A DNA stretch of 10,395 bases, taken from Nitrospirota bacterium. GTDB taxonomy: Bacteria; Nitrospirota; Thermodesulfovibrionia; Thermodesulfovibrionales; UBA6898. Location of the stretch: NCBI GenBank assembly GCA_029858145.1, contig JAOUFP010000058.1, positions 1 to 10,395 on the forward strand, in the 5' to 3' direction. A program made the position numbers and the translations under genes. Under the pieces are notes generated by a model. It was not told the origin of the DNA, ran no database searches, and saw only the letters and a list, made by a program, of their open reading frames with translations. Of this stretch, positions 1 to 6,216 are shown piece after piece (position 1 is the first letter of the stretch; each line of letters opens with the position of its first letter).

Positions 1-782
1 GGGCCGCAGGCGGCGCTGCAGATGTTTATGACGCCGTCGATCGAGCAGTCCTTGAAAAACATATGCGCTGACGTCACCACTTCCCTGCCCATGCTCCAGT
101 AGACCCATTTCGGAATGACGGTCATCGCCTCTCGTATCTCCTCTTCCGGGGGCTGTACATATACCGGCTCCACCCCGAATTCCAGAAGCGTCTGAAAAAG
201 GTTTTTCACGAGGAAGCGGTCGAAGGCGAGATAATTCCGGCCGATGATCCCGATCCGGATGCCCCTGTCTCCCCGGCAATGAGCCGTGTTACCGTTTTTC
301 ATGAATGGATGCGGCTCCATGGGAAGTTCCGATGCCTTTAAAAAGGCCTTTTCCGCATCCCGGCGGCTTATGTTCAGCGTACCGGCGATCTTCTTTGAAA
401 ACAGCGACGGGGCGCTCTCCCTGTCGATTTTTACGTTCATCATAGGGCTGATGATTTCGGGAAGGTGAGAGAAGCATGCCTTCACCATATCAGGCAGACC
501 TATGACTTTGGGGCACATATAGGCGTCCTGTTCGACGCTCACATATCTCGGGATGAACAAATAGTCGACGTTGTCCTTCAGGCTTTTTATGTGTCCCAGG
601 TACGTCTTGACCGGGAGGCAAAGGTCTCCGATGCCTTTTTTTAAGCCGTCTTTCAGTATGCCGGAGGAAGTTTCCGGGGAGATTATCGTTTCGTATCCGA
701 GTTCCCTGAAAAGGGCTTTCCAGGTATGAGCATAACTGAAGTAAAGAAGTGCCCTCGGTATGCCGATTTTTCTATTTTTCAT
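1..782 (-). CDS. Acyl-CoA dehydratase activase-related protein (DUF2229/COG3580), N-terminal part, cut by window edge
   Basis: The minus-strand frame is open from the ATG at 782 to the left edge, giving 260 codons plus a partial one, with no stop inside the window. The N-terminus reads MKNRKIGIPRALLYFSYAHT, followed by ISPETSSGIL at about residues 34-43, LCLPVKTYLGHI at 55-66, DYLFIPRYVSVEQDAYMCPK at 73-92 and RIGIIGRNYLAFDRFLVKN near 180-200. This is the pattern of the DUF2229 domain found alone or fused to BadF/HgdC-type ATPase activators of 2-hydroxyacyl-CoA dehydratases and benzoyl-CoA reductases. Stand-alone members are usually somewhat over 300 aa, so perhaps a quarter is missing. Only Met782 is usable: the in-frame stretch back to a TAG around 847 holds no ATG, GTG or TTG, and no good Shine-Dalgarno sequence precedes it. 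Role in anaerobic acyl-CoA or Fe-S metabolism is inferred from family membership; partners would lie outside the window. Confidence 0.8.
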   Translation of the reverse strand, partial: MKNRKIGIPRALLYFSYAHTWKALFRELGYETIISPETSSGILKDGLKKGIGDLCLPVKTYLGHIKSLKDNVDYLFIPRYVSVEQDAYMCPKVIGLPDMVKACFSHLPEIISPMMNVKIDRESAPSLFSKKIAGTLNISRRDAEKAFLKASELPMEPHPFMKNGNTAHCRGDRGIRIGIIGRNYLAFDRFLVKNLFQTLLEFGVEPVYVQPPEEEIREAMTVIPKWVYWSMGREVVTSAHMFFKDCSIDGVINICSAACG

Positions 783-1119
783 GCTATTAAATAGTCCATA
801 TCTGTCCGGGACAGGAATATTCAGCAGGCGGAATGCCTTATCAGCACACTAATCTATTGTCCCGGGTTGTGAATATTGCGTATTGAGTTTTGAAATTTGT
901 TGAATGTCTCTTCGTCAAATAGTTATGGTTCAGCATTGTGAAACAGTGAAACTGCTCTCTGCTTCAGGCTTAATTTTAGATTATTTCACCTGATTTCTGC
1001 AAAAGGGGGAGCCGAAAAATAATTCTTAAGTTTTTTTGCCGAAATATGGTAATCTTAGTGTTGTAGTCTTTCGAGCATATACCGTTTGAAATATCTTAAA
1101 AAAGGGCTGAGGGAATTTT
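783..1119. other. Intergenic region between two divergent genes
   Basis: AT-rich spacer of 337 bases. It holds a 6-bp inverted repeat, CTGTCC-G-GGACAG, at 802-814, and an 18-base word at 843-860 that recurs with three mismatches upstream of arsM. A good ribosome binding site (GAGGGA, 1109-1114) serves the gene starting at 1120. I found no convincing sigma-70 promoter pair for either flanking gene and no hidden coding frame. Confidence 0.6.
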
Positions 1120-1698
1120 ATGAAAGAGATTAAAGAAATAATAGATATGGGAAGGCGTCTTGACGAACTGACCTGTGAGGTCTACACACAGTTCGCCAAA
1201 AGGGACGATTTTGATCCTGCTCTGATCACTCTCTGGAAGGAGATGGCGGAGTGGAAAAAGGGCCACCTGAAACACTGGAAAAAGATATCGAAATCTTTTG
1301 CGTACCGGAACTTGTTCAGCAAGTCAAGTGAGGACCTCAAGACAATTATCAAGCAGATGAAGAACATACAGTCTGAGCTTGTCGAATTCCTGCGGCGGCT
1401 GAGGAAAAAGACGATAACACAGAACGAGGCGGTTTCCCAGACGATCCTGAATGAGTTTTGCATGATCTCGGATATATTCCTCGAGATATTCTATACTTAC
1501 GGAGAGACGCTTGATAGCGGCCCTTCAATTTTTGTGAAAGAGTGCGGTTCTCATCTCATGAGGATGGCAGATGTGCTCAAGCCGTACATGAAACTGAATC
1601 CGTTGTATGCCGTGCTGCTGAAATCACTGGTCGAATTCAGATATAAATTTGAGTTCCTCGAGACGACCTACGGCAAAAAGAGGAAAGCTGCCGGTTAA
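1120..1698 (+). CDS. Ferritin/rubrerythrin-like helical protein, metal ligands partly missing
   Basis: A 192-aa, almost wholly helical soluble protein. Residues 15-53 resemble the first helix pair of rubrerythrin-type ferritin-like domains: DELTCEVYTQFAKR, then LITLWKEMAEWKKGHLKHW. Family members typically have EMAEEEKGH here, with a Glu three residues before the His forming the ExxH metal motif. This protein has Lys46 at that Glu position and keeps His49. In the second half, the region around VKECGSHLMRM (about 140-150) looks like a degenerate counterpart with Glu four rather than three residues before His. I therefore see a ferritin-like fold whose di-iron site is probably incomplete. Oxidative-stress or metal-handling function is only inferred. 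GAGGGA at 1109-1114 lies 5 bases before the ATG. The next gene follows after 35 bases and may be co-transcribed. Alternative: an unrelated four-helix protein. Confidence 0.55.
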   Translation: MKEIKEIIDMGRRLDELTCEVYTQFAKRDDFDPALITLWKEMAEWKKGHLKHWKKISKSFAYRNLFSKSSEDLKTIIKQMKNIQSELVEFLRRLRKKTITQNEAVSQTILNEFCMISDIFLEIFYTYGETLDSGPSIFVKECGSHLMRMADVLKPYMKLNPLYAVLLKSLVEFRYKFEFLETTYGKKRKAAG

Positions 1699-1733
1699 TC
1701 CTCAGACGTTATTTCCGTATCATGCGGTGAGAA

Positions 1734-2207
1734 GTGGAATACAAGCTTAACATCAAAGGGTTTTTCGAAAACGAGCAGGAACTGCACGATACTGTAAAGA
1801 GGCGCAAGATCTGCTATGACTCCGAGCCGTACTACAGGACAAAAAAGGGGGAGCTCATACAGATAGGGTACCAGCTGAACATTTACGGGACCTTTCCTGA
1901 AGACCACAAGAATGCAACTCCTGACGACCCTGAATTCACCAATGTGCTTCGTGACGTCAGAAGAGTCGCCGAAGCCCTCTCGAATACCTGCGATCCGCTG
2001 CATATGTGCGAAGCGACGATTCTTGATTCCGGTACCGTGACCTATGCCCATGAGCGGAAAATGCGGCCTGATGTGACAGTCCATATCCCTGTCTTTGATC
2101 AGCAGAATTACGGGCATCCGGTCGATGACAAGATACGGAACACCCTGGAGATGGCCGGCCGGATACTCGAGGGTGCCGGGGTACAAAAGACAAGGTGGCA
2201 GGAATAA
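1734..2207 (+). CDS. Hypothetical soluble protein, 157 aa, GTG start
   Basis: I do not recognise this family. The frame has a TGA at 1728-1730, two codons before the GTG at 1734, and the next in-frame Met is deep in the protein, so the GTG start is essentially forced; GGTGAG at 1726-1731 is a close-spaced ribosome binding site. The product is charged and soluble, with no signal peptide or membrane segment. It begins EYKLNIKGFFENEQELHDTV and contains a second beta-like stretch IQIGYQLNIYGTF, a CDPLHMCEATI segment with two Cys, and a C-terminal helix (DKIRNTLEMAGRILEGAG). The codons continue cleanly to TAA at 2205-2207. It sits 35 bases behind the ferritin-like gene, so an operon is likely, and it ends one base short of the stop of the converging arsM. 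Confidence 0.7.
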   Translation: MEYKLNIKGFFENEQELHDTVKRRKICYDSEPYYRTKKGELIQIGYQLNIYGTFPEDHKNATPDDPEFTNVLRDVRRVAEALSNTCDPLHMCEATILDSGTVTYAHERKMRPDVTVHIPVFDQQNYGHPVDDKIRNTLEMAGRILEGAGVQKTRWQE

Positions 2208-2208
2208 T

Positions 2209-3012
2209 TCAGTCTGTTTTGGGTCTCTTTGCCTTGATGTACGCGGAAAAGACCATCTTTTCAACCCCTTCGCCGAAGTTCCAGCTTTTGATGATCTCGT
2301 CGCTGTTGTCTTTGTCCCGGATCACAATATCGGCAAATCCCGCATTGTGAAGAAGGCTCTGCAGTTCCTCCACGGGAACCGATCCGGTTATTCAACCGCT
2401 GTAGGCGTGTTCGTTATTCTTGAGCTCGTCGGAGAATTCGCCTTTTTTCAGGATATCGGAGATTGTCAGCCTTCCGCCGGGCTTTAAAACCCTGAACGCT
2501 TCGTTAAAGACAGACTGCTTGTCAGGCGAAAGGTTGACCACGCAGTTTGAGATGATCACATCGACCGAAGAGTCCTCCAGCGGGAGGTGTTCAATTTCTC
2601 CGAGCCTGAACTCCACGTTCTTCAGCCCGAGTTTTTCCGCGTTACCCTTTGCCTTACCGACCATGTCAGGTGTCATATCCACACCGATCACGTATCCCTT
2701 CGGACCGACCTTCATGCAGGAGAGGAAGGCGTCAAAACCCGCGCCGCTGCCGAGATCGAGAACAGTCTCACCTTCCTGAAGGTCTGCAATGGCGTGAGGG
2801 TTGCCGCAGCCGAGTCCCAGATTAGCCTCTCCGAGGCCGATCTTCAGCTCCTCGTCGGAATAGCCGAGACGTCTGCCCGCTTCGAGAAGGCTTTCTGTCC
2901 TGGTCCCAGGGGCGCAGCAGCTTGCCTGATCCAGGAAGGGAAAAGTGCCCGTGGCTGCTCCCGAATAGCTTTTCACTATGAGCTGTTTGATTTTTGTCTT
3001 TTCTTTATCCAT
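2209..3012 (-). CDS. arsM: Arsenite S-adenosylmethyltransferase, probable selenoprotein (in-frame TGA as Sec207)
   Basis: SAM-dependent methyltransferase that methylates As(III) in the cytosol. Read from the ATG at 3012, the frame meets TGA at 2394-2392 (codon 207) and then stays open for 60 more codons to TGA at 2211-2209, giving 267 aa with codon 207 recoded. Features seen: Cys32-Cys33 (SCCAPG), Cys69 (LGLGCGNP), SAM motif I LDLGSGAGFD (85-94), acidic motif GVDMTPDM, Cys157 (VIISNCVVNLSPDK), LKPGGRLTISDIL, then AYSG-[TGA]-ITGSVPVEELQSLLHNAGF and an ending typical of ArsM (FSAYIKAKRP). Known ArsM/AS3MT enzymes hold arsenic on two Cys about 50 residues apart (human Cys156/Cys206); here Cys157 and codon 207 are exactly 50 apart. 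The codon after the TGA starts the expected C-terminus, with no frameshift. The converging gene ends one base away, as expected if translation runs to 2209. Alternatives are a nonsense mutation or a sequencing error. Met at 3012 is preferred over an upstream GTG at 3075, which lies ahead of the likely promoter. Confidence 0.85.
2362..2381 (-). promoter_or_regulatory. Candidate bacterial SECIS hairpin for arsM Sec codon
   Basis: On the minus strand, starting 11 bases after the TGA, CGGUUCC pairs with GGAACUG (7 bp including one G-U). It closes a six-base loop, CGUGGA. The loop GG falls 21-22 bases after the UGA. Known bSECIS elements have a short stem, an apical loop with conserved guanines and about 16-37 bases between UGA and the loop G, so this fits. 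It is a small hairpin seen by eye; no folding energy was computed. Confidence 0.5.
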
Positions 3013-3054
3013 AATTGAGTTAATGCTGTAAGCACGCTGATCTAATGTATAGTT

Positions 3055-3063
3055 ATTATAGCA
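3055..3063 (-). promoter_or_regulatory. Probable extended -10 promoter of arsM
   Basis: On the minus strand the sequence reads TGC-TATAAT, a full extended -10 match (TGnTATAAT). A start about 7 bases downstream (near 3048) would give a leader of about 35 bases before the ATG at 3012. No good -35 hexamer is seen, which is usual for extended -10 promoters. The site lies in the 78-base gap shared with the divergent SGNH hydrolase gene. Confidence 0.5.
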
Positions 3064-3090
3064 CAGGCAAGTCACGGCGAAGGAGGGGAA

Positions 3091-3600
3091 GTGAAACTTC
3101 TTTTTATCGGCGATTCATTAATCGAGTATTATGACTGGCAGGAGCGTTTTTCAAAATACCTCGTCTATAATCTGGGAATTGCCGGGGAGACCGTCGAAGG
3201 GCTGTATGCGAGGCTCGAAGTGGTCTTTGCGCAGATTGAAGAGGCCGATGCGATATTTATCATGACCGGCATCAACAACCTTGCGATGGGGGACAGCAAG
3301 TTCCTCCCGGTGTACCGCAAGATCGTCAAAAGTCTTAAGGAGCACTATACACCGTCAAGGATTTTCCTCCACAGTCTTCTGCCGGTTCTTTTCCCCTGGA
3401 TCTCGAATGATGAGATCGTAAAGATGAACCGGCAGCTGAAAAAAATGGCCGGGGAAGAGAACGTGCTCTATGTTGATATGCATTCCCTGTTCCTTGAGCG
3501 GGAAGGCAGGCCTGTCAGGGAGTATCTTCTTGACGATGGCGTGCACGTGAGCGAAAAGGGCTATCGTGTCTGGGCCGGGGAAATTGAAAGGCTCCTCTGA
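3091..3600 (+). CDS. SGNH/GDSL-family hydrolase (esterase/lipase-like)
   Basis: A 169-aa hydrolase with the SGNH blocks in order. Block I is FIGDSLIEYYDW with nucleophile Ser9. Block II is the NLGIAGET glycine region (about 27-34). Block III is MTGINNL with Asn62. Block V is DDGVHVSEKGY with Asp149 and His152 as the DxxH catalytic pair. This is a complete, compact single domain like the bacterial acyl-ester hydrolases related to TesA and platelet-activating-factor acetylhydrolase. No signal peptide is visible, so it is probably cytosolic. The start is GTG at 3091 behind an excellent AGGAGG at 3081-3086. It is divergent from arsM, and its promoter must overlap that of arsM. Its TGA overlaps an ATG (ATGA at 3597-3602 region) that opens a 36-codon frame. 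The natural substrate cannot be told from sequence. Confidence 0.88.
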   Translation: MKLLFIGDSLIEYYDWQERFSKYLVYNLGIAGETVEGLYARLEVVFAQIEEADAIFIMTGINNLAMGDSKFLPVYRKIVKSLKEHYTPSRIFLHSLLPVLFPWISNDEIVKMNRQLKKMAGEENVLYVDMHSLFLEREGRPVREYLLDDGVHVSEKGYRVWAGEIERLL

Positions 3601-3710
3601 TGAAGACAACAGAGTATGCGGTGTCGATAAAGGGGAAGTCTCTCCTGGAAAGGGCGACCCGGGGACAGGGCGGCTGGTCGGGGATTTTTGTGCGGCAAGC
3701 TTTTTTCTGA
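3600..3710 (+). CDS. Short ORF coupled to the SGNH hydrolase gene, 36 aa, doubtful
   Basis: The ATG at 3600 overlaps the stop of the SGNH gene in an ATGA arrangement typical of translational coupling. The frame runs MKTTEYAVSIKGKSLLERAT and ends ...GIFVRQAFF at TGA 3708-3710. I recognise no family. It could be a tiny protein, the surviving 5' end of a deleted gene, or chance; no separate ribosome binding site is seen. A weak hairpin with a T run lies inside it. Confidence 0.25.
   Translation: MKTTEYAVSIKGKSLLERATRGQGGWSGIFVRQAFF
3655..3689 (+). terminator. Weak possible terminator after the SGNH gene
   Basis: CGACC at 3655-3659 pairs with GGTCG at 3676-3680, followed after four bases by TTTTT at 3685-3689. 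The stem is short and the loop long (16 bases), so this is only suggestive. Confidence 0.25.
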
Positions 3711-3825
3711 AAGATACGCCTTGAACGACCTTCCGGACCATGCCGGCTTACCCTTGATCAAATGTGAGATGATAGAGAGAAACCTGAGAATCGCCTGTTA
3801 TCCACAAAAAATGGGTGAAGTTTTT

Positions 3826-4404
3826 ATGAAACGATGTGACTGGGCTAATTCAAATCTCCTGGTGACCAGGCATCATGATGAGGAATGGGGGGTTCCTGTT
3901 CATGATGACAGGCTTCTTTTCGAAATGCTGATTCTGGAAGGCGCGCAGGCAGGTTTGAGCTGGGCAGCAATCCTTCAGAAAAGAGAAGGTTATTTAAAGG
4001 CATTCGATAATTTTGATGCCCGTAAGATAGCCGGCTATTCCGCAGAAAAGATAGAGCAGTTGCTTCAAAATCCGGAAATTGTAAGGAATAAGCTGAAAAT
4101 CAATGCCACCGTGGAAAATGCAAGGCGATTTCTGGAAATCCAAAATGATTATGGAAGCTTTGACGCCTTCATATGGTCATTTGTTGGAGGAAAACCAATT
4201 AATAACTCACGGGGAAAATTATCTGATATTCCTGCAAGCACGCCAGAGTCAGACACCATGAGCAGGAATCTCAGGGAAAAAGGTTTTAAATTTGCAGGCA
4301 CCACTATCTGCTACGCGTATATGCAGGCAGTTGGCATGGTTAATGATCATCTGACTTCATGCTTTCGATACCCGGAAGTTAAGAAACTGCAAACTGATGA
4401 ATAA
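3826..4404 (+). CDS. tag: DNA-3-methyladenine glycosylase I
   Basis: Base-excision repair enzyme that cleaves 3-methyladenine from alkylated DNA. Starting at the ATG at 3826 the protein is 192 aa (E. coli Tag is 187) and its key residues fall at the same numbers as in E. coli. The zinc ligands are Cys4, His17, His175 and Cys179 (MKRC..., RHHDEEWGVP, NDHLTSC). Glu38 sits in LEGAQAGLSW, followed by Trp46. The conserved FVGGKPINN and GFKFAGTTICYAYMQAVGMVNDH segments are present. GGGTGAAG at 3813-3820 precedes the ATG; the frame is open further upstream to about 3688, but those residues do not match the family. Codon use is visibly more A/T-rich than in neighbouring genes, which hints at horizontal acquisition (impression, not computed). 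Nothing suggests loss of function. Confidence 0.95.
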   Translation: MKRCDWANSNLLVTRHHDEEWGVPVHDDRLLFEMLILEGAQAGLSWAAILQKREGYLKAFDNFDARKIAGYSAEKIEQLLQNPEIVRNKLKINATVENARRFLEIQNDYGSFDAFIWSFVGGKPINNSRGKLSDIPASTPESDTMSRNLREKGFKFAGTTICYAYMQAVGMVNDHLTSCFRYPEVKKLQTDE

Positions 4405-4478
4405 CAAAAGGTATCAGGCTGGCAGCCGGACCTGCAGCCTCGTTCCCCCGCTTTGTCCCGATGCAATCTTAAACCTGA

Positions 4479-4655
4479 CGTTCCGTACGGTTATACCGCA
4501 AATCCACACATCGCACCTTCTTGAAATGCCTTTGTCAGGGAGCGGAACAAACACCCTGGGTTTTCCCCGATGCGCCTGTTTTTATTGAGAAGACGGGTCC
4601 TTCCATGCAGCTGAAAATATTTCCTGAACTGAAACAGGAACTTCGAAAACAATAA
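4479..4655 (+). pseudogene. Possible 3' remnant of an unidentified gene
   Basis: The frame following a TGA at 4476-4478 stays open to TAA at 4653-4655. It ends with protein-like sequence such as WVFPDAPVFIEKTG and MQLKIFPELKQELRKQ. There is no ATG until late in the frame and no ribosome binding site, so if real it is a decayed C-terminal fragment. I cannot name a family, and chance is the main alternative. Confidence 0.2.
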
Positions 4656-4690
4656 ACGGTGATTGCATGAAATATACTGCCCCACTGATG

Positions 4691-4696
4691 TATAAT
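4691..4696 (+). promoter_or_regulatory. Probable -10 element of ychJ
   Basis: A perfect TATAAT lies 49 bases before the ychJ ATG. The expected -35 position (TGAAAT, 4668-4673) is weak. A start near 4703 would give a leader of about 40 bases carrying the AAGGAG at 4733-4738. It also argues against translation starting at the in-frame ATG at 4667. Confidence 0.4.
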
Positions 4697-4744
4697 TTCT
4701 GTGTTTGCCTTACCGGTAATTCCGAATACATTAAGGAGTGGATT

Positions 4745-5233
4745 ATGGATAGATGCCCTTGCGGTTCAGAACGTTCGTATGCCGAATGCTGCGAACCTTT
4801 GATAAAAGGAGAAAGAGCAGCGGAGAATCCCGAGCAGTTGATGCGCTCACGGTATAGCGCATACGTAAAAACCGAGATCGATTACCTTGCGGCCTCTTTG
4901 CATCCTGACCAGAGAAAGGACTTTGACCCTAAGAGTACCCGTTCCTGGTCGGAAAGCGCCGAGTGGCACAAACTCGAAATCGTCGGGACAAAGAACGGCG
5001 GACCTGACGATGAAGCAGGCGAGGTTGAGTTCATAGCGACCTTCACGCAGAACGGCAACATGATGAAACATCATGAACTGGCGAGTTTCAGGAAAGAAGA
5101 GGGGGCCTGGTATTTTGTGGACGGCAAGGCCGCAGCGCCGCAGCAGTATGTGCGTTCAGAGCCGAAGGTCGGCCGCAATGACCCCTGTTCCTGCGGAAGC
5201 GGAAAAAAATTCAAGAAATGCTGCGGAAAATGA
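4745..5233 (+). CDS. ychJ: YchJ family protein with N- and C-terminal SEC-C metal-binding motifs
   Basis: A 162-aa protein (E. coli YchJ is 152) of the UPF0225 family. The N-terminal SEC-C motif MDRCPCGSERSYAECCEP supplies Cys4, Cys6, Cys15 and Cys16. A central NTF2-like domain begins at about residue 28 with the family signature AENPEQLMRSRYSAYVK and runs to about 135. The C-terminal SEC-C motif VGRNDPCSCGSGKKFKKCCG supplies Cys148, Cys150, Cys159 and Cys160. SEC-C motifs bind zinc, as in the SecA tail; the cellular role of YchJ is not established. The start at 4745 is chosen because it begins directly with the SEC-C motif and has AAGGAG at 4733-4738, six bases away. It stands alone, with intergenic gaps on both sides. 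Confidence 0.92.
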   Translation: MDRCPCGSERSYAECCEPLIKGERAAENPEQLMRSRYSAYVKTEIDYLAASLHPDQRKDFDPKSTRSWSESAEWHKLEIVGTKNGGPDDEAGEVEFIATFTQNGNMMKHHELASFRKEEGAWYFVDGKAAAPQQYVRSEPKVGRNDPCSCGSGKKFKKCCGK

Positions 5234-5392
5234 ACTGCGGTCTTTAAAGCCTCAACAGGATTTGAATATCTGTTTTGCATTGAATTATTCAACTTTCCAT
5301 CTTATCTGCGGAACTCATATCATCCTCCTCAGTAATGATCTATAATAGAGCTGTGGAATGCTGAATCTGTTAAACCCGTGATCAATTGGTAT

Positions 5393-5429
5393 GCGCCGTC
5401 ATTTCCTCCTGTCGGGAACCGGACGGCGT
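5393..5429 (+). promoter_or_regulatory. Stem-loop in the presumed bpt leader
   Basis: GCGCCGTC (5393-5400) pairs with GACGGCGT (5422-5429), seven Watson-Crick pairs plus one G-U. TTCC/GGAA can pair inside the loop. There is no T run after it (CCCTTAATTA follows), so it is not a normal terminator. A TATAAT at 5341-5346 lies upstream, so the hairpin may sit in the 5' leader of the gene at 5474. Its function is unknown. Confidence 0.35.
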
Positions 5430-5473
5430 ACCCTTAATTAGATGCCGGGTCAGTATAAAGAAAGATATTGACT

Positions 5474-6196
5474 ATGAAACACTTAAACGAAGATCTTCTG
5501 CGCTCCTTTAAAGAGAGTTTTCCCTGCGCCTATTTCGGCGACGAACGGATGTCAGTTATTGAGTATCTCTATGCCACGGAAGACTGCTCGGAGAGATTTC
5601 ACGAATATCTCGCTGAGGGATACCGCAGAATCGGGAGCATCTTCTACCGGAATATCTGCGAAGAATGTATCGACTGCAAGCCGCTTCGCCTGGAAACAGA
5701 GCTGTTCAGTCCCAGCAGGAGTCAGAGCAGGACGCTGAAGAAGAGCAGGGACATCCGCATCGAGGTGCAGACTCCCGCCATTATTACCGGGGAAAAGATC
5801 GATCTCTACAGGAGATATCTGGATTCGAAGCATTCCGGCAGGGAATATAAGGAGCCGCGGGATTATGAGACGGTTCTTTCCAATATTCATTATGGCTACG
5901 CGCGCACCATTGAAATGGACTACTATGTCGGTGATACACTGGTAGGGGTGGGGATCGTGGACGAGGCTGAAGATGCCCTCTCTTCGAACTATTTCTATTA
6001 TGACACGGATTATCTCGAAAGGAGACCGGGGGTGCTCAGCATCCTAAAGGAGATATTGCTGGCAAGGGTTATGGGTAAGAAATACTACTACCTGGGGTTC
6101 TATCTGGAGGGCACGGCCAAGATGGCGTACAAGAAATTTTTCCGTCCGAACCAGATATATGAGGGCAGGCAATGGAGGGAGTTTCTCACAAAGTAG
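5474..6196 (+). CDS. bpt: Leucyl/arginyl-type aminoacyl-tRNA-protein transferase (Bpt/Ate, COG2935)
   Basis: A 240-aa enzyme that transfers an amino acid from tRNA (Leu in bacterial Bpt, Arg in eukaryotic Ate1) onto N-terminal Asp/Glu of proteins, marking them for ClpS/ClpAP degradation. The N-terminal half has FPCAYF and the Cys-rich GSIFYRNICEECIDCKPLRL (Cys62, Cys65, Cys68), matching the family's Cys cluster. The C-terminal GNAT-like domain has TLVGVGIVDEAEDALSSNYF, DTDYLERRPGVLSILKEI and YYYLGFYLEGTAKMAYKKFF, the usual YLGYWIxGxxKMxYK signature. Length is normal. The ATG at 5474 is preferred to a TTG two codons earlier; the ribosome binding site is weak (GAAAGA, 5460-5465). The aminoacyl specificity cannot be settled by eye; the Leu-type is assumed because the source is bacterial. 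No clpS is nearby. Confidence 0.88.
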   Translation: MKHLNEDLLRSFKESFPCAYFGDERMSVIEYLYATEDCSERFHEYLAEGYRRIGSIFYRNICEECIDCKPLRLETELFSPSRSQSRTLKKSRDIRIEVQTPAIITGEKIDLYRRYLDSKHSGREYKEPRDYETVLSNIHYGYARTIEMDYYVGDTLVGVGIVDEAEDALSSNYFYYDTDYLERRPGVLSILKEILLARVMGKKYYYLGFYLEGTAKMAYKKFFRPNQIYEGRQWREFLTK

Positions 6197-6216
6197 CCTT
6201 ATTTCTCCCTTCTTTT

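Larger units (their letters stand above)
4405..4744. other. Intergenic region between tag and ychJ
   Basis: 340 bases without a confident gene. It contains a 58-codon open frame that reads like a protein C-terminus (4479-4655), a 6-bp hairpin TTCCTG/CAGGAA at 4621-4640 without a T run, and the probable ychJ promoter and ribosome binding site at its right end. No RNA gene is recognised. Confidence 0.5.

Noticed and set aside
289..477. 62-codon minus-strand frame
   Set aside because: It is out of frame with the DUF2229 gene covering the same strand, which has clear family motifs.
2392..2394. Treating the arsM TGA as the true stop, or as a frameshifted pseudogene
   Set aside because: The same frame continues with 60 codons of good ArsM sequence and no indel, and the codon coincides with a catalytic Cys position; recoding explains this better, though a point mutation cannot be fully excluded.
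2095..2487. Plus-strand open frame of 130 codons across the end of arsM
   Set aside because: It lies opposite the arsM C-terminus, has no family resemblance, and the minus strand reads as a clear ArsM tail here.
2587..3018. Plus-strand open frame of 143 codons
   Set aside because: Antisense shadow of the arsM N-terminal half; no ribosome binding site and no recognisable protein.
3013..3075. Upstream GTG start for arsM at 3075
   Set aside because: The extra 21 residues do not fit the family and the extended -10 promoter (3055-3063) lies inside them; the ATG at 3012 fits better.
4667..4744. Earlier ATG start for ychJ
   Set aside because: The TATAAT promoter element lies within it, the residues do not match YchJ, and AAGGAG directly serves the ATG at 4745.
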